A DNA stretch of 64,000 nt. Source: Gammaproteobacteria bacterium (GTDB lineage Bacteria; Pseudomonadota; Gammaproteobacteria; HK1). The notes below the pieces were generated by a model, which was not told where the DNA came from, did no database searches, and saw nothing but the letters and a program-made list of their open reading frames with translations. The position numbers were made by a program, and so were the translations under genes. The DNA is taken from the NCBI GenBank assembly GCA_012103455.1, contig WLWT01000001.1:3665288-3729287 (forward strand). Direction: 5' to 3'. Shown in pieces: positions 63,352 through 64,000 of this stretch (positions within the stretch are counted from its first letter, which is position 1; each line of letters opens with the position of its first letter).

Positions 63352-64000
63352 GCAAAACTGCCCGCACGGCATTTCACATCTTTCTTAGCACATTCATCAG
63401 CCATTTCGTCAAGGAATTTCGTTCAAGGATGATAGACAGTTGCTGATACCGGCTTAACTCGTGAACCACAACGCTACCTGCTACCTCTACGGGGTGGTGC
63501 AGGAGCGTGTCTCAATTAAACTATCAGGATGATTTCTGGCCCGACGGTCCGTTTCAGGACCAACGACATCAGCCAGAGAACACGCGCCTTTACCAATGGG
63601 TGAAGAGTCCCTGAAGTTCGGCCGGCTCACAGCACTGGTCCCGAAGCCGCGGGTAGACCTCACGAGATGTCATGGGGTTTTCTCACCCAACAGCCGATTG
63701 CGTGAATAGGTGGTGCCAACAAAGCCAGCCGATGAACAAGCGCAGGTTGGCTGGCCTGCTAACCAGGCGTATTCGATGACGTGGGCGCCACGATTGAAGC
63801 GAGCCTTTGCCATCGAAACCTTTGCCATCGAAATAGAGAGATCAGAAATAGAGCGGTGTGAGAAATGCGGCAGCACGGTGAAGATCATTGCCTGCATTGA
63901 AGACTCGGTGGTCATTGAAAAGATTCTGCAACCTCTTGGCCTGGATGAGGCATCGCAGACGAGAAACCACCCACCGCCAACGGGTCTATTCGATCATCGG
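63352..64000 (+). pseudogene. IS91-type element B with internal deletion
   Basis: The 5' end (GCACGGCATTTCACATC, as at 54269) is followed by a transposase start NHNATCYLYGVVQE at about 63467. After unrelated sequence the C-terminal part resumes at 63628 (LTALVPKPRVDLTRCHGVFS ... LKRAFAIE, CEKCGSTVKIIACIEDS). The same TAG after NSRLRE as at 40.7 kb is present. A small duplication (TFAIE/IEIERSEIE) disturbs the middle. It continues off the right edge. Confidence 0.75.

Overview
The window reads as a stretch of accessory DNA from a gammaproteobacterium. The one clear housekeeping gene, the C-terminal part of bipA/typA, looks gammaproteobacterial, and the Sec/TRAP/toxin-antitoxin content fits. 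The rest is a mosaic of pieces with different base composition, separated by insertion sequences and short inverted-repeat elements. Around twenty coding regions carry a single frameshift or stop, or are cut off. That pattern suits a lineage with relaxed selection and active transposons, such as a host-associated or symbiotic bacterium, but some single-base lesions in homopolymers could be assembly errors. No rRNA, tRNA, CRISPR array or phage module was seen.

Layout. 0-6.8 kb: a very large LamG-repeat protein gene running off the left edge, then a truncated bipA. 6.8-14.6 kb: an intact catabolic island (DadA-like oxidase, BASS-type transporter, muconate-cycloisomerase-like enzyme, complete TRAP transporter) between two copies of a 478-bp repeat made of an IS91-type end joined to a sulfatase fragment. 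14.4-17.7 kb: the rest of that sulfatase, split by an IS630 element and followed by a degenerate IS91-type element. 19.1-21.0 kb: a decayed integron with two attC sites, two cassettes and a divergent broken integrase. 21.0-27.1 kb: cupin, fused double ABC exporter, AtzE/AtzG-like amidase pair. 27.1-28.8 kb: nucleotidyltransferase with a small overlapping gene, and a PIN/antitoxin pair between 290-bp direct repeats. 28.8-32.2 kb: sugar-metabolism and DUF3565-DUF1971 remnants, one split by an IS5 element. 32.3-35.0 kb: an MDR remnant and a restriction-modification pair.

35.1-40.5 kb: IS4 and IS630 elements in an AT-rich cluster of broken genes (saccharopine-dehydrogenase-like, DUF2269, DoxX-like, nucleotidyltransferase). 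40.5-46.7 kb: an HTH-GTPase gene cut by an IS91-type fragment and fronted by an IS630 copy sitting exactly in a 30-bp palindrome, then a zeta-type toxin-antitoxin pair. 46.7-48.3 kb: recombined copies of the ABC and DUF3565-DUF1971 regions. 49.4-54.2 kb: a GC-rich beta-propeller/DUF6929-like gene pair and uridine kinase. 55.1-58.2 kb: a MACPF-hemopexin protein, a DUF697-like membrane protein and remnants of a nonribosomal-peptide locus (thioesterase, MbtH). 58.3-60.2 kb: a third copy of the DUF3565-DUF1971 block. 60.6-63.3 kb: two tandem gamma-butyrobetaine-hydroxylase-like dioxygenases. The window ends in another deleted IS91-type element.

A family of about 140-bp elements with GGGCACCTCT-type inverted ends (a MITE) is scattered through the right two thirds. 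Duplicated copies of the target let its 4-bp target duplications be read directly. The most useful observations are the relic integron, the repeat-flanked catabolic island, the MITE family with one copy inserted at a start codon, the disrupted HTH-GTPase, and the MACPF-hemopexin/DUF697 pair.
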